Below, piece after piece: positions 1 to 8,097 of a DNA stretch of 33,245 nt. Location: NCBI GenBank assembly GCA_031370485.1, contig JANMQK010000345.1:1-33245 (forward strand), read 5' to 3'. The stretch's first letter is position 1; each line of letters opens with the position of its first letter. Source of the stretch: JANMQK01 sp031370485. Its GTDB lineage: Bacteria > Acidobacteriota > Polarisedimenticolia > Gp22-AA2. Both the position numbers and the translations under genes were made by a program. The notes under the pieces were generated by a model that saw only the letters and a list, made by a program, of their open reading frames with translations, had not been told where the DNA came from and did no database searches.

Positions 1-56
1 CCGAGATCCAGCGCGTCGTCATCGCCAAGGAGGTTCTCAAGGGGCAAGACGCATGA
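1..56 (+). CDS. Acyl-CoA dehydrogenase, C-terminal end only (5' truncated by window)
   Basis: Reading from base 3, the last 17 codons give EIQRVVIAKEVLKGQDA and stop at the TGA at 54-56. The string EIQRVVIA(K/R)E(V/L)LKG is the classic end of acyl-CoA dehydrogenases, where the conserved segment GTSEIQR lies near the FAD and is followed by a short helix. The stop overlaps the ATG of the next gene as ATGA, so the two are probably co-transcribed and translationally coupled. An FAD-dependent dehydrogenase of a short or branched acyl-CoA next to an acyl-CoA mutase suggests a fatty-acid or branched-chain amino-acid breakdown operon. The substrate cannot be told from this fragment. Confidence 0.75.
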   Translation, partial: EIQRVVIAKEVLKGQDA

Positions 57-1741
57 AGAACCCGACCGGAAAGCCGGCGGCGATCGCTCCCGAGACCCGC
101 AGGGAATGGGAGGAGAAGACCCTGCGCAAGGCGCTGCAGTCGAAGCCCGAGCGCCTCGAAGCGTTCACGACCGTGTCGGACGTGCCGATCGACCGGCTGA
201 ACACCGCCGAGGACCTCGAGGACTGGGACCCGGCCGGGATGCTGGGGTTCCCCGGTGAGCCGCCCTACACCCGGGGGGTCCACCCCACGATGTACCGCGG
301 CCGGCTCTGGACGATGCGGCAGTTCGCGGGGTTCGGAAGCGCCGAGGACACCAACCAGAGGTTCCGCTACCTCCTCGACCACGGGCAGACCGGGCTGTCG
401 GTGGCCTTCGACCTCCCGACCCTGATGGGCCGTGACTCCGACGATCCCCTGGCCGAGGGCGAGGTCGGGCGGGAGGGTGTCGTCATCGACACGCTGGCCG
501 ACATGGAGATCCTGTTCCGGGGCATTCCACTGGGAGAGGTCTCGACCTCCATGACGATCAACGCTCCCGCGGCGGTCCTGCTCGCCATGTACCTGGCGGT
601 GGCCGAAAAGCAGGGAGTATCGTTCGATGCCGTCGAGGGCACGATCCAGAACGACATCCTCAAGGAATACATCGCCCAGAAGGAATGGATCTACCCGCCG
701 TCGCCGTCGATGCGCATCATCACGGACATGATCGCGTTCTGCACGGCGCGCGTGCCGAAGTGGAACACCGTGTCCATCAGCGGCTACCACATCCGCGAGG
801 CCGGATCGACAGCCGTCCAGGAGCTCGCCTTCACCCTCGCCGACGGCATCGCCTACGTGCAGGCCGCGGTCGAGAGGGGACAGGAGGTCGACGCGTTCGC
901 GCCCCGCCTGAGCTTCTTCTTCAATTCACACAACGATTTCTTCGAGGAGATCGCCAAGCTCCGCGCGGCGCGCCGGATCTGGGCCAACGTGATGCGGGAT
1001 CGATTCAAGGCGAAGAATCCGCGTTCCTGGATGCTGCGGACCCACGTCCAGACCGCGGGATGCTCCCTGACCGCGCAGCAGCCCCACAACAACGTCGTGC
1101 GGGTGACCGTCCAGGCGCTGGCCGCCGTACTTGGAGGGACCCAGTCCCTGCACACCAACAGCCTGGACGAGACGCTCGCCCTTCCCTCCGAGGATTCGGC
1201 CCGCCTGGCCCTGCGCACGCAGCAGATCCTGGGGGAGGAGAGCGGCGTGGCGAACACCGTCGATCCGCTGGCCGGCTCGTACTTTGTCGAGACTCTCACG
1301 AACCGGACCGAACAGGCCGCCCTGGACTACATCCGCCGCATCGACGAGATGGGCGGGATGATCGCGGCGATCGAGCAGGGATTCCCCCAGCGGGAGATCG
1401 CCGAGGCCTCGTACCGCTACCAGCAGCAGATTGACAGCGGCGAGAAGACGGTGGTCGGCGTCAACCGCTACACGGAGGGGGGCCGGATGGAGGTTCCGCT
1501 CCTGCGCATTGGCCCGGAGGTGGAGATAAACCAGCTCGATCGCCTGCGCAGCGTCCGCGCTTCGCGGGACGCCGCCCGGAACGCACGCGCACTCGCGGCC
1601 CTCGAGGCGGCGGCTCGCTCGGATGACAACCTGATGCCCCCCATCCTCGAGGCCGTGAAGTCGTACGCCTCGGTCCAGGAGATCTGCGATACGCTCAAGC
1701 CCGTGTTCGGAGTCTACCGGGAAGGACAGGTGCACTTGTGA
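53..1741 (+). CDS. Acyl-CoA mutase large subunit (methylmalonyl-CoA mutase family, isobutyryl-CoA mutase-like)
   Basis: This is the 562-residue TIM-barrel catalytic subunit of a B12-dependent carbon-skeleton mutase, the stand-alone form that pairs with a separate cobalamin-binding subunit. Diagnostic stretches are LWTMRQFAGF (86-95), GTIQND (196-201), SISGYHIREAG (241-251) with catalytic His246, and TQSLHTNSLDE further on. Numbering runs two ahead of the Propionibacterium shermanii enzyme. At the two specificity positions it has Phe91 (Tyr89 in true methylmalonyl-CoA mutases) and Gln209 (Arg207 there, which binds the carboxylate). Phe plus Gln is the isobutyryl-CoA mutase pattern, and the length matches IcmA. 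I therefore infer interconversion of n-butyryl-CoA and isobutyryl-CoA, although automatic annotation would say methylmalonyl-CoA mutase. ATGA overlap upstream and a 4-base overlap downstream indicate an operon. Confidence 0.93.
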   Translation: MKNPTGKPAAIAPETRREWEEKTLRKALQSKPERLEAFTTVSDVPIDRLNTAEDLEDWDPAGMLGFPGEPPYTRGVHPTMYRGRLWTMRQFAGFGSAEDTNQRFRYLLDHGQTGLSVAFDLPTLMGRDSDDPLAEGEVGREGVVIDTLADMEILFRGIPLGEVSTSMTINAPAAVLLAMYLAVAEKQGVSFDAVEGTIQNDILKEYIAQKEWIYPPSPSMRIITDMIAFCTARVPKWNTVSISGYHIREAGSTAVQELAFTLADGIAYVQAAVERGQEVDAFAPRLSFFFNSHNDFFEEIAKLRAARRIWANVMRDRFKAKNPRSWMLRTHVQTAGCSLTAQQPHNNVVRVTVQALAAVLGGTQSLHTNSLDETLALPSEDSARLALRTQQILGEESGVANTVDPLAGSYFVETLTNRTEQAALDYIRRIDEMGGMIAAIEQGFPQREIAEASYRYQQQIDSGEKTVVGVNRYTEGGRMEVPLLRIGPEVEINQLDRLRSVRASRDAARNARALAALEAAARSDDNLMPPILEAVKSYASVQEICDTLKPVFGVYREGQVHL

Positions 1742-2151
1742 CGGCAGGGGGCCGGAAGGTCCGCCTGCTGGTCGGGAAGGTCGGCCTGGACGGCCACGAC
1801 CGGGGCGCGAAGATCATCGCCCGCGCTTTGCGCGACGCGGGGTTCGAGATCATCTATACGGGCCTGCACCAGACCCCCGAGATGGTGGCGGCCATCGCCC
1901 TGCAGGAGGACGTCGACGGAGTCGGGCTGTCCATCCTCTCGGGAGCGCACAACACAATCTTTCCGAAAATCCTCAAACTCCTGCGCGAGAAGGGGGGCGG
2001 CGACATCGTAGTCTTCGGGGGCGGCATCGTGCCCGACGAGGACGCCGCCGCGCTGAACGAGGCCGGCGTGAAGGCTGTATTCACCCCGGGCACCACGACC
2101 CGGCAGGTGATCGAATGGGTGACCGCCAACGTTCCGCCCCGCCGACGCTGA
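1738..2151 (+). CDS. Cobalamin-binding small subunit of the acyl-CoA mutase (methylmalonyl/isobutyryl-CoA mutase B12 domain)
   Basis: This 137-residue protein is a free-standing B12-binding Rossmann-like domain. It carries the base-off/His-on signature D18-x-H20-x-x-G23 (LDGHDRG), in which His20 ligates cobalt from below, then S65-x-L67 (GLSILSG) and the GGG loop at 94-96 that hold the nucleotide tail. It starts at a GTG overlapping the last bases of the large-subunit gene (GTGA), so the two are translated together. The size equals that of small subunits such as IcmB and archaeal mutase small subunits. It supplies adenosylcobalamin to the catalytic barrel. No MeaB-type G-protein chaperone is visible within the window, so it must lie elsewhere or upstream. 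Confidence 0.93.
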   Translation: MTAGGRKVRLLVGKVGLDGHDRGAKIIARALRDAGFEIIYTGLHQTPEMVAAIALQEDVDGVGLSILSGAHNTIFPKILKLLREKGGGDIVVFGGGIVPDEDAAALNEAGVKAVFTPGTTTRQVIEWVTANVPPRRR

Positions 2152-2244
2152 CCTGGTGTAGGATCGCGGCTCGGAGCTTCACGGGCAACCGGATGGCTCA
2201 TTGGGCGTGCCGGGGATGGGACACCGCGCGCCACGGAGGACCTG

Positions 2245-3522
2245 GTGAAAAAGATCCTGCTGGCCGATGACAGTATCACCATACAGAAAGTCGTCGAGCT
2301 GACTTTCTCCGAGGGTGACTACCAGGTCGTCTGTGTCAGCAATGGGACCCAGGCGCTCAAGAAGACCCAGGAACTCCAGCCCGACATCATCCTGCTCGAC
2401 GTCATCATGCCCGAGAAGAACGGCTACGAGGTGTGCGAGCAGATCAAGCGCAACCCGGCCACCTCGGGGATACCGGTCCTCCTGCTCACGGGGACCTTCG
2501 AACCATTCGACAAGAAACGCGCCGAGGCGATCCGCGCCGACGGCCATCTCACCAAGCCGTTTGAATCACAGTCACTGGTGTCGAAGGTCGAGGCGCTGAT
2601 CGCGGCCCGCCCGAGTGTTGTGCCGGTGGAGCGCGCCGGCGCCATGGACATCATCGCAGGCGGCGAGGTCCGCCACCTCGCCGCCGACCCGGTTGCGGCG
2701 CCCCCGCGGCACGACCCGCCGCGACAGGCCCCGCCGCACCAGCCGATGCCGCCGCCCTCGGCCTACGGGCGGGAGCCGTTCGCCTCGTCGGCCCCGGCTC
2801 CCGCCGCGCCCGCACCCTGGGGCCCTCCCGCGTCGGACCCGGACGAGGCGGCCTGGGATGGCACCGGGACCGAGGGGCTTCATCCCGCCCTTGCGCCCCC
2901 GGATCCTGTCGCCGGCGGCTCCTACATCGGCTTCGCCGATCTGGCGACAAGCGGCGAGGAAGCCGAGGAGGGTGTCGTACCGGATCGGTTCGACAGCGTC
3001 CCGGCCCAGCCCGCTTCGACACTGCGCATCTCGCGCGAAGCGATGCTGGCCGCCGCCCGGGAGAGCGAGGAGCCCGAGGGGACGCCGCCATCCGGAGAGC
3101 CGGAGGAATCGTCCTACGCGCCCCCGATGGAAGGCTTCACCGCGGGATACGAGATGCCCGAGGCGGGGCAGCGAGGCGCTGCGTCCGGAAGCCCGATGCC
3201 CCCTTTTGCACCGGCCTCTCCCGTCCTCCCGATGTCCGGCACGGCAGGGGAAGAGCCCTCATGGGAGCACCCGGCTCCCGAGTTCACCGTCGCGCCGCCC
3301 GAGGCCGACACCGGATCGTTCGAATCGGTCCACGAGGGTCCGCCGCACGGGCAGGCTGCCGCCGAGCTGTCTCCGGAGGCCATGGATCAGATTGCCGAGG
3401 AGGTTGTCCGGCGCATCTCCGATCGGGTCGTACGTGAGATCGCCTGGGAGATCATCCCGCAGGTCGCCGAAATCCTCGTCAGCCGCCGCATCAAGGAGCT
3501 GGAGGAGGGGGACGGCGGCTAG
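2245..3522 (+). CDS. Response regulator with receiver domain, long disordered linker and C-terminal helical segment
   Basis: This 425-residue protein begins with a CheY-like receiver domain (about 1-122): acidic pair Asp8-Asp9, phospho-acceptor Asp52 in LLDVIMP, Thr82 and Lys104 in LTKPF. From about residue 130 to 370 it is rich in Pro, Ala, Gly and Glu with no recognisable fold. It ends with a charged helical segment (about 377-421) of pattern ISDRVVREIAWEIIPQVAEI. There is no DNA-binding, GGDEF or kinase output domain, so the output is probably protein-protein interaction. The start is the GTG at 2245, about six bases after GGAGG. A 93-base gap separates it from the mutase genes, with only a weak TAGGAT -10-like string at 2159. 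No histidine kinase is adjacent. Confidence 0.85.
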   Translation: MKKILLADDSITIQKVVELTFSEGDYQVVCVSNGTQALKKTQELQPDIILLDVIMPEKNGYEVCEQIKRNPATSGIPVLLLTGTFEPFDKKRAEAIRADGHLTKPFESQSLVSKVEALIAARPSVVPVERAGAMDIIAGGEVRHLAADPVAAPPRHDPPRQAPPHQPMPPPSAYGREPFASSAPAPAAPAPWGPPASDPDEAAWDGTGTEGLHPALAPPDPVAGGSYIGFADLATSGEEAEEGVVPDRFDSVPAQPASTLRISREAMLAAARESEEPEGTPPSGEPEESSYAPPMEGFTAGYEMPEAGQRGAASGSPMPPFAPASPVLPMSGTAGEEPSWEHPAPEFTVAPPEADTGSFESVHEGPPHGQAAAELSPEAMDQIAEEVVRRISDRVVREIAWEIIPQVAEILVSRRIKELEEGDGG

Positions 3523-3631
3523 TCCGCCCCTGACCCCGGCGCGCCCCCCGACAGGATCTAAGGATGGCCAGGCGACGTGCCGATCCCGGGGGCGTCCCGC
3601 GGCGTGCCGGCTTGCCCCCACCCACGACACC

Positions 3632-6286
3632 ATGACGGAAATCGACAAGGTCTTTGACCCGGCGCGCTTCGAGGCGGCCTGGTACGCCCGATGGGAGGCT
3701 CTGGGCGTGTTCACTGCCCGCCCCGATTCATCCCGCCCCGCCTTTTCCATGGTCATCCCGCCCCCGAACATCACCGGCCGGCTCCACATGGGGCATGCCC
3801 TCAACAACACGCTCCAGGACATCCTGGCGCGCTGGCGGCGGATGAAGGGGGATGACGTCCTCTGGCTCCCGGGGACCGACCACGCGGGGATCGCCACGCA
3901 GATGGTCGTCGACCGCGAGCTCCAGCGCCAGGGTGTCGACCGGGAGGCGCTCGGACGCCAGGCGTTCGTCGAGCGGGTCTGGAAGTGGAAGGAGGAGTAC
4001 GGCGGCACGATCATCGCGCAACTGAAGAAACTCGGGTGCTCGTGCGACTGGAGCCGCGAGCGGTTCACCCTCGAACCGGCACTCTCGAGGGCGGTGCGCG
4101 AGGTGTTCGTGCGCCTCTACGAAGACGGCCTGATCTACCGCGACAAGTTCATCGTCAACTGGTGCCCGCGGTGCCGGACCGCCGTGTCGGATCTCGAGGT
4201 CCTGCCGGAGGAAGTTGAAGGGAAGCTCTACACGATCGATTACCCGTTCGCGGACGGGCGGGGCTCGATCCGCGTGGCCACGACCCGTCCCGAGACGATG
4301 CTGGGTGACACGGGTGTTGCGGTCCACCCCGAGGACCCGCGATACACCGCCGCGGTCGGGCGGCAGGTCATCCTGCCCCTTGTGGAACGGCCGATCCCGG
4401 TGATGGCGGACCCGTTCGTCGAGCGGGATTTCGGCACGGGGGCCGTCAAGGTGACGCCGGCCCACGACCCGAACGACTTCGCCGCCGCGCAGCGGCTCGG
4501 CCTCCCGTCGATCGTGGTGATGGACGAGCAGGCCCGCATGAACGACAACGCCCCGGAGCGCTACCGCGGGCTCGATCGCTTCGAGGCCCGCCGCCTCGTG
4601 GTGGACGACCTCTCGGCCGCGGGCCGGCTGGTGTCGGTCACGGACCACCGCCACAACGTCGGGCATTGCCAGCGCTGCGCCACGGCCGTGGAACCGTATC
4701 TGTCGACCCAGTGGTTCGTGCGCGTGGCGCCGCTGGCAGCCGAGGCGGTGCTCGCCGTGTCGGACGCGCGCGTCCGGTTCACGCCGCCGCACTGGGTGAA
4801 CGCCTACAACGAGTGGATGGCCAACATCCACGACTGGTGCATCAGCCGGCAGCTCTGGTGGGGGCACCCGATCCCGGCCTGGCACTGCGGCGCCTGCGGC
4901 GGGATCACCGTGGCCCGCGACACGCCGCAGGCCTGCGGCCAGTGCGGCAACAAGGGGATCACCCCCGATCCGGACGTCCTGGACACCTGGTTCTCGTCGT
5001 CCCTGTGGCCCTTCTCGACGCTCGGCTGGCCGGACAGGACCGCCGATCTCGAGCGTTACTACCCCACGACGGTCCTGGTGACCGGTTTCGACATTCTCTT
5101 TTTCTGGGTGGCCCGGATGATCATGATGGGGCTCCGCTTCATGGGCGGGGTCCCCTTCCATCAGGTTTACATCACGGGGCTGGTGCGCGACCCCCACGGG
5201 CAGAAGATGTCCAAGACCCGAGGCAATGTGATCGACCCCCTGCAGCTCATCGAACGGCACGGGGCGGACGCGCTGCGGTTCACCATGGCCGCCATGGCGA
5301 CCCCCGGCGCCGACCTGCCGCTTTCGGAGGAGCGGATGGCCGGCTACCGCGCGTTCGCGAACAAGCTCTGGAACGCGGCCCGCTTCGTTCTCATGAACCT
5401 GGGCGAGGCGGGGGAGGGAACCGCCCCGCCGCCACTGCCCCCCCGGGAGAGGATGTCCACCGAGGATCGATGGATCCTGAGCCGCCTGTCGCGGCTCGCC
5501 TCCGCGGTCGAGACCTCCCTTTCCGGGTTCCGCTTCGACGAGACGGCCAACGCCCTGTACCAGTTCCTCTGGCACGAGTACTGCGACTGGTACCTCGAGA
5601 TGGCGAAGCCCGCGCTGATGCCGGGCGCCCCGGGCGCGGACACGGCCCGCAGCCGCGCGGTCCTCCTTCATGTCCTCGATCAGGTGTTGCGCCTGCTCCA
5701 CCCGGTCATGCCCTTCCTCACCGAGGAGATCTGGCAGAAGCTGCCCCACCGGGGGGAGACCATTTCTCTCGCGCCCTACCCCGAATTCAATCCCGGGGAG
5801 GTGGACGAAACGGCCGAGAAGGAGGTCGCGCTGCTCATGGAAATCGTGGGACGCGTGCGGAACATCCGCGCCGAGATGGGCATCGATCCCGGGCAGCGGG
5901 TCCGGCTCCTCTACCATGCCCGCGACCCGGCGTCAGGGGCGATCGTCGCGGCCAATCTTTCCTCGCTCATCGCCTTGGCCCGTCTCGAAACGGCGGAGGC
6001 CTCGGAGAATCCCGGCGCCGCCGGAGCCGCGGCCCGCGCCGTGGTGACCGGCATCGACCTGGCGGTGCCGCTCGAGGGTGTTCTCGATCTCGATGCCGAG
6101 AGACGGCGGCTCCGCCGCGAGATTGAAAAACTGTCGAAAGAGAGGGAATCCCACGCGCGGAAGCTCGCGAACGCCGACTTCATGTCAAAGGCGCCGGCGG
6201 ATGTGGTCGAGAAGACGCGCGCCATCGACCGCTCGCTGCGGGAAAAAGCGGATCGGCTGGCCAGGACCCTCGACACCCTCGGATGA
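3632..6286 (+). CDS. valS: Valine--tRNA ligase
   Basis: This is an 884-residue class I aminoacyl-tRNA synthetase that charges tRNA-Val and edits mischarged threonine. It shows the ATP-binding HIGH motif as HMGH (52-55, in PPPNITGRLHMGHAL), the KMSKS motif as KMSKT (525-529), and two Cys-pair knuckles typical of ValRS (WCPRC, and CGAC...CGQC around 419-443). The editing insertion sits between the halves of the active site, and the C-terminal coiled-coil arm (LDAERRRLRREIEKLSKER) is characteristic. The ATG at 3632 gives the usual short lead before the conserved FDPARFEAAWYARW. The frame stays open far upstream, but that part is a shadow of the response regulator gene. No clear Shine-Dalgarno sequence precedes the ATG. 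Confidence 0.97.
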   Translation: MTEIDKVFDPARFEAAWYARWEALGVFTARPDSSRPAFSMVIPPPNITGRLHMGHALNNTLQDILARWRRMKGDDVLWLPGTDHAGIATQMVVDRELQRQGVDREALGRQAFVERVWKWKEEYGGTIIAQLKKLGCSCDWSRERFTLEPALSRAVREVFVRLYEDGLIYRDKFIVNWCPRCRTAVSDLEVLPEEVEGKLYTIDYPFADGRGSIRVATTRPETMLGDTGVAVHPEDPRYTAAVGRQVILPLVERPIPVMADPFVERDFGTGAVKVTPAHDPNDFAAAQRLGLPSIVVMDEQARMNDNAPERYRGLDRFEARRLVVDDLSAAGRLVSVTDHRHNVGHCQRCATAVEPYLSTQWFVRVAPLAAEAVLAVSDARVRFTPPHWVNAYNEWMANIHDWCISRQLWWGHPIPAWHCGACGGITVARDTPQACGQCGNKGITPDPDVLDTWFSSSLWPFSTLGWPDRTADLERYYPTTVLVTGFDILFFWVARMIMMGLRFMGGVPFHQVYITGLVRDPHGQKMSKTRGNVIDPLQLIERHGADALRFTMAAMATPGADLPLSEERMAGYRAFANKLWNAARFVLMNLGEAGEGTAPPPLPPRERMSTEDRWILSRLSRLASAVETSLSGFRFDETANALYQFLWHEYCDWYLEMAKPALMPGAPGADTARSRAVLLHVLDQVLRLLHPVMPFLTEEIWQKLPHRGETISLAPYPEFNPGEVDETAEKEVALLMEIVGRVRNIRAEMGIDPGQRVRLLYHARDPASGAIVAANLSSLIALARLETAEASENPGAAGAAARAVVTGIDLAVPLEGVLDLDAERRRLRREIEKLSKERESHARKLANADFMSKAPADVVEKTRAIDRSLREKADRLARTLDTLG

Positions 6287-6308
6287 CCCCGGCGGGCGCG
6301 CCGCGTCC

Positions 6309-6339
6309 TTGACCCCCCCCGTACCTCCTGTGGGAGAAT
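6309..6339 (+). promoter_or_regulatory. Candidate promoter and 10-bp palindrome upstream of nadC
   Basis: TTGACC lies at 6309-6314 and GAGAAT at 6334-6339, with a 19-base spacer; the -10 matches only four of six consensus bases. The -10 lies inside a perfect palindrome GAGAATTCTC (6334-6343) that ends six bases before the nadC ATG. There is no Shine-Dalgarno sequence, so the transcript may be nearly leaderless. A small GC stem (CGGCG/CGCCG, 6290-6303) just after valS could weakly end the preceding transcript. All this is tentative. Confidence 0.3.
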
Positions 6340-6349
6340 TCTCACGAAA

Positions 6350-7216
6350 ATGCCCTTTCAGCAGACCGTCCGCGACGTAGTCCGGGCCGCGATCGAGGAG
6401 GACCTCGGTTCGGGGGACGTCACCTCGCAGGCCGTGGTGGAGCGGGGCGCCCGGGCCCGTGGCCGGATTGTCGCGCGCGAGCCCCTGGTCGTGGCCGGCG
6501 TGCCGGTGGCGCGCGAGGTGTTCCTCGCCGTCGACCCGGGCATCGCGTTTCCAGAGGAGTGCCCCGAGGGGGCCGACGTGGCGGCCGGGAGGGCCTTGCT
6601 GATCGTCGAGGGGGGGGCCCGTTCCATCCTCGCGGCCGAGAGGACCGCCCTCAACTTCCTGCAGCGAATGTGCGGCATCGCCACGGCCTGCCGGCGGCTC
6701 GTCCGCCTGGCGGGGGAGTCGGGAACTCAGATCTCCGACACGAGAAAAACGGCGCCGGGGCTCCGGGCGCTGGACAAGTACGCCGTCCGGATCGGGGGGG
6801 GCACCAACCATCGGTCGGGCCTCTTCGACGCGGTCCTCATCAAGGACAACCACTGGCGCCTCGCGGGAGGGGTCGGCGAGGCGGTGCGCCGCGCCCGCCG
6901 GGCGGCCGTGCCCCCGACGGCCGCCGCGGTGACCCCGGGCGCGCCGGGCATCGAGGTGGAGGTCACGACACTCGCCGAGGTGGAGGAGGCCCTGTCGGCC
7001 GGTGCCGACGCGCTCCTCCTGGACAACATGGACAAGGAGACGCTGGCGAAGGCCGTCGCCATGGCGCGCGGCCGCGCGTTTCTCGAGGTCTCGGGAGGAG
7101 TGCGCGAGGAGGATGTGCCGCGACTGGCCGCCGCCGGTGTCGACCGGATCTCCGTCGGCGCCCTGACCCACTCCGTTCGCGCCGCCGACATCGCCCTCGA
7201 GCTGGAGCCCGCATGA
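6350..7216 (+). CDS. nadC: Nicotinate-nucleotide pyrophosphorylase (carboxylating), quinolinate phosphoribosyltransferase
   Basis: This 288-residue enzyme converts quinolinate and PRPP to nicotinate mononucleotide, CO2 and pyrophosphate in de novo NAD synthesis. Family marks are the N-terminal IEEDLGSGDVTSQAV, the helix ERTALNFLQRMCGIAT, the active-site run DTRKTAPGLRALDKYAVRIG, the loop GGTNHRSGLFDAVLIKDNH, and the C-terminal barrel strands LLLDNM, LEVSGGV and ISVGALTHS. Length is normal for the family. The stop overlaps the start of birA (ATGA), forming the head of a nadC-birA-coaX cofactor operon. nadA and nadB are not in the window. Codon use and GC content look like those of the neighbours. 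Confidence 0.97.
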   Translation: MPFQQTVRDVVRAAIEEDLGSGDVTSQAVVERGARARGRIVAREPLVVAGVPVAREVFLAVDPGIAFPEECPEGADVAAGRALLIVEGGARSILAAERTALNFLQRMCGIATACRRLVRLAGESGTQISDTRKTAPGLRALDKYAVRIGGGTNHRSGLFDAVLIKDNHWRLAGGVGEAVRRARRAAVPPTAAAVTPGAPGIEVEVTTLAEVEEALSAGADALLLDNMDKETLAKAVAMARGRAFLEVSGGVREEDVPRLAAAGVDRISVGALTHSVRAADIALELEPA

Positions 7217-8088
7217 GCGGCCCCGTCGACCGCACGAGGCCTCTGGCGCCGGCGGACGGTCCGGCCGCCGGGCCGCCCGCGGGCCCGGGCGACGCGCTCA
7301 CCCCCGCCGCCCTGCAGCGCCACCTGAGAACGGCGGTCCTGGGTCACAGGATCTACTATTACCCGACCATCGGCTCCACCAACGACCGCGCCCTCGAGCT
7401 GGCGATTGCCGGCGAGCCCGAAGGGGCCCTGGTGCTGGCCGAGGAGCAGACCGCGGGGCGGGGCCGGCGCGATCGCGCCTGGGTCTCGCAGGCGCGCCGC
7501 GGCATCTACGCGTCGCTGATCCTGCGCCCGTCGATCCCCGTGACGCGGGCGCCGCTCTTCACCTTCATGGCCGCGGTGGCTGTCGCCGACGCGCTGTCCG
7601 AGCTCATCGGCTTGAAGGCGCGGATCAAATGGCCCAACGACGTGCTGGTGGGCCGCAGGAAGATAGCCGGTGTCCTCGGGGAGGTCCGCGGATCCGATCC
7701 CGAGGCGCGCGAGATGGTGATCGGCCTCGGGATCAACGTCAACCAGGCCCCCGAGGAGTTCTCCCCCGACCTGGCCGGCGCGGCCACGTCGGTGCGGATC
7801 GAGACCGGCTCGATGGCCGACCGGGCGCCGATCCTGGCGGCGCTTCTGGGGGGCTTCGAGCGCCGCTACGCGCGGCTGCTGAGGGAGGGCCCCGGAACGC
7901 TCCTGGCCGAGTGGGAGGCCCTCTCCGCGCTGCCGCGCGGATCCCGGGCCGTCGTGGAGGGGCCTTCGGGGCGCATCGAGGGAACCACCGCCGGGGTGGA
8001 CGAGGAAGGCGCCTTGCTGCTCATTGACCGGGCGGGCCAGTCGCTTCGGATCCCGTTCGGAGAGATCGTCCAGGCGCTCGATCTCTGA
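7213..8088 (+). CDS. birA: Biotin--[acetyl-CoA-carboxylase] ligase (monofunctional)
   Basis: This 291-residue protein joins biotin to the biotin-carrier lysine of acyl-CoA carboxylases through biotinyl-AMP. The catalytic core shows STNDRALEL, EEQTAGRGRRDRAWVS (the GRGRR biotinyl-AMP loop) and KWPNDVLVGRRKIAGVL, followed by a small SH3-like C-terminal domain (SALPRGSRAVVEG to IPFGEIVQALDL). The N-terminus is a Pro/Ala/Gly-rich stretch of about 35 residues, with no winged helix-turn-helix of the E. coli BirA type. It is therefore a class I ligase that should not repress biotin genes. I chose the ATG at 7213, which overlaps the nadC stop; the frame is open further upstream but only as a shadow of nadC. 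Confidence 0.95.
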   Translation: MSGPVDRTRPLAPADGPAAGPPAGPGDALTPAALQRHLRTAVLGHRIYYYPTIGSTNDRALELAIAGEPEGALVLAEEQTAGRGRRDRAWVSQARRGIYASLILRPSIPVTRAPLFTFMAAVAVADALSELIGLKARIKWPNDVLVGRRKIAGVLGEVRGSDPEAREMVIGLGINVNQAPEEFSPDLAGAATSVRIETGSMADRAPILAALLGGFERRYARLLREGPGTLLAEWEALSALPRGSRAVVEGPSGRIEGTTAGVDEEGALLLIDRAGQSLRIPFGEIVQALDL

Positions 8089-8097
8089 GGGATCGGC

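Noticed and set aside
2159..2164. TAGGAT as promoter of the response regulator gene
   Set aside because: No -35 at a suitable distance and only a partial -10 match.
3728..5917. Long minus-strand open frame (729 codons) opposite valS
   Set aside because: It is antisense to an unmistakable valS and has the Arg/His/Gly-rich composition produced by reading GC-rich codons backwards; no domain is seen.
6290..6303. GC stem after valS as intrinsic terminator
   Set aside because: The stem is only five pairs and is followed by CGTCCTT rather than a T-run; too weak to list as a terminator.
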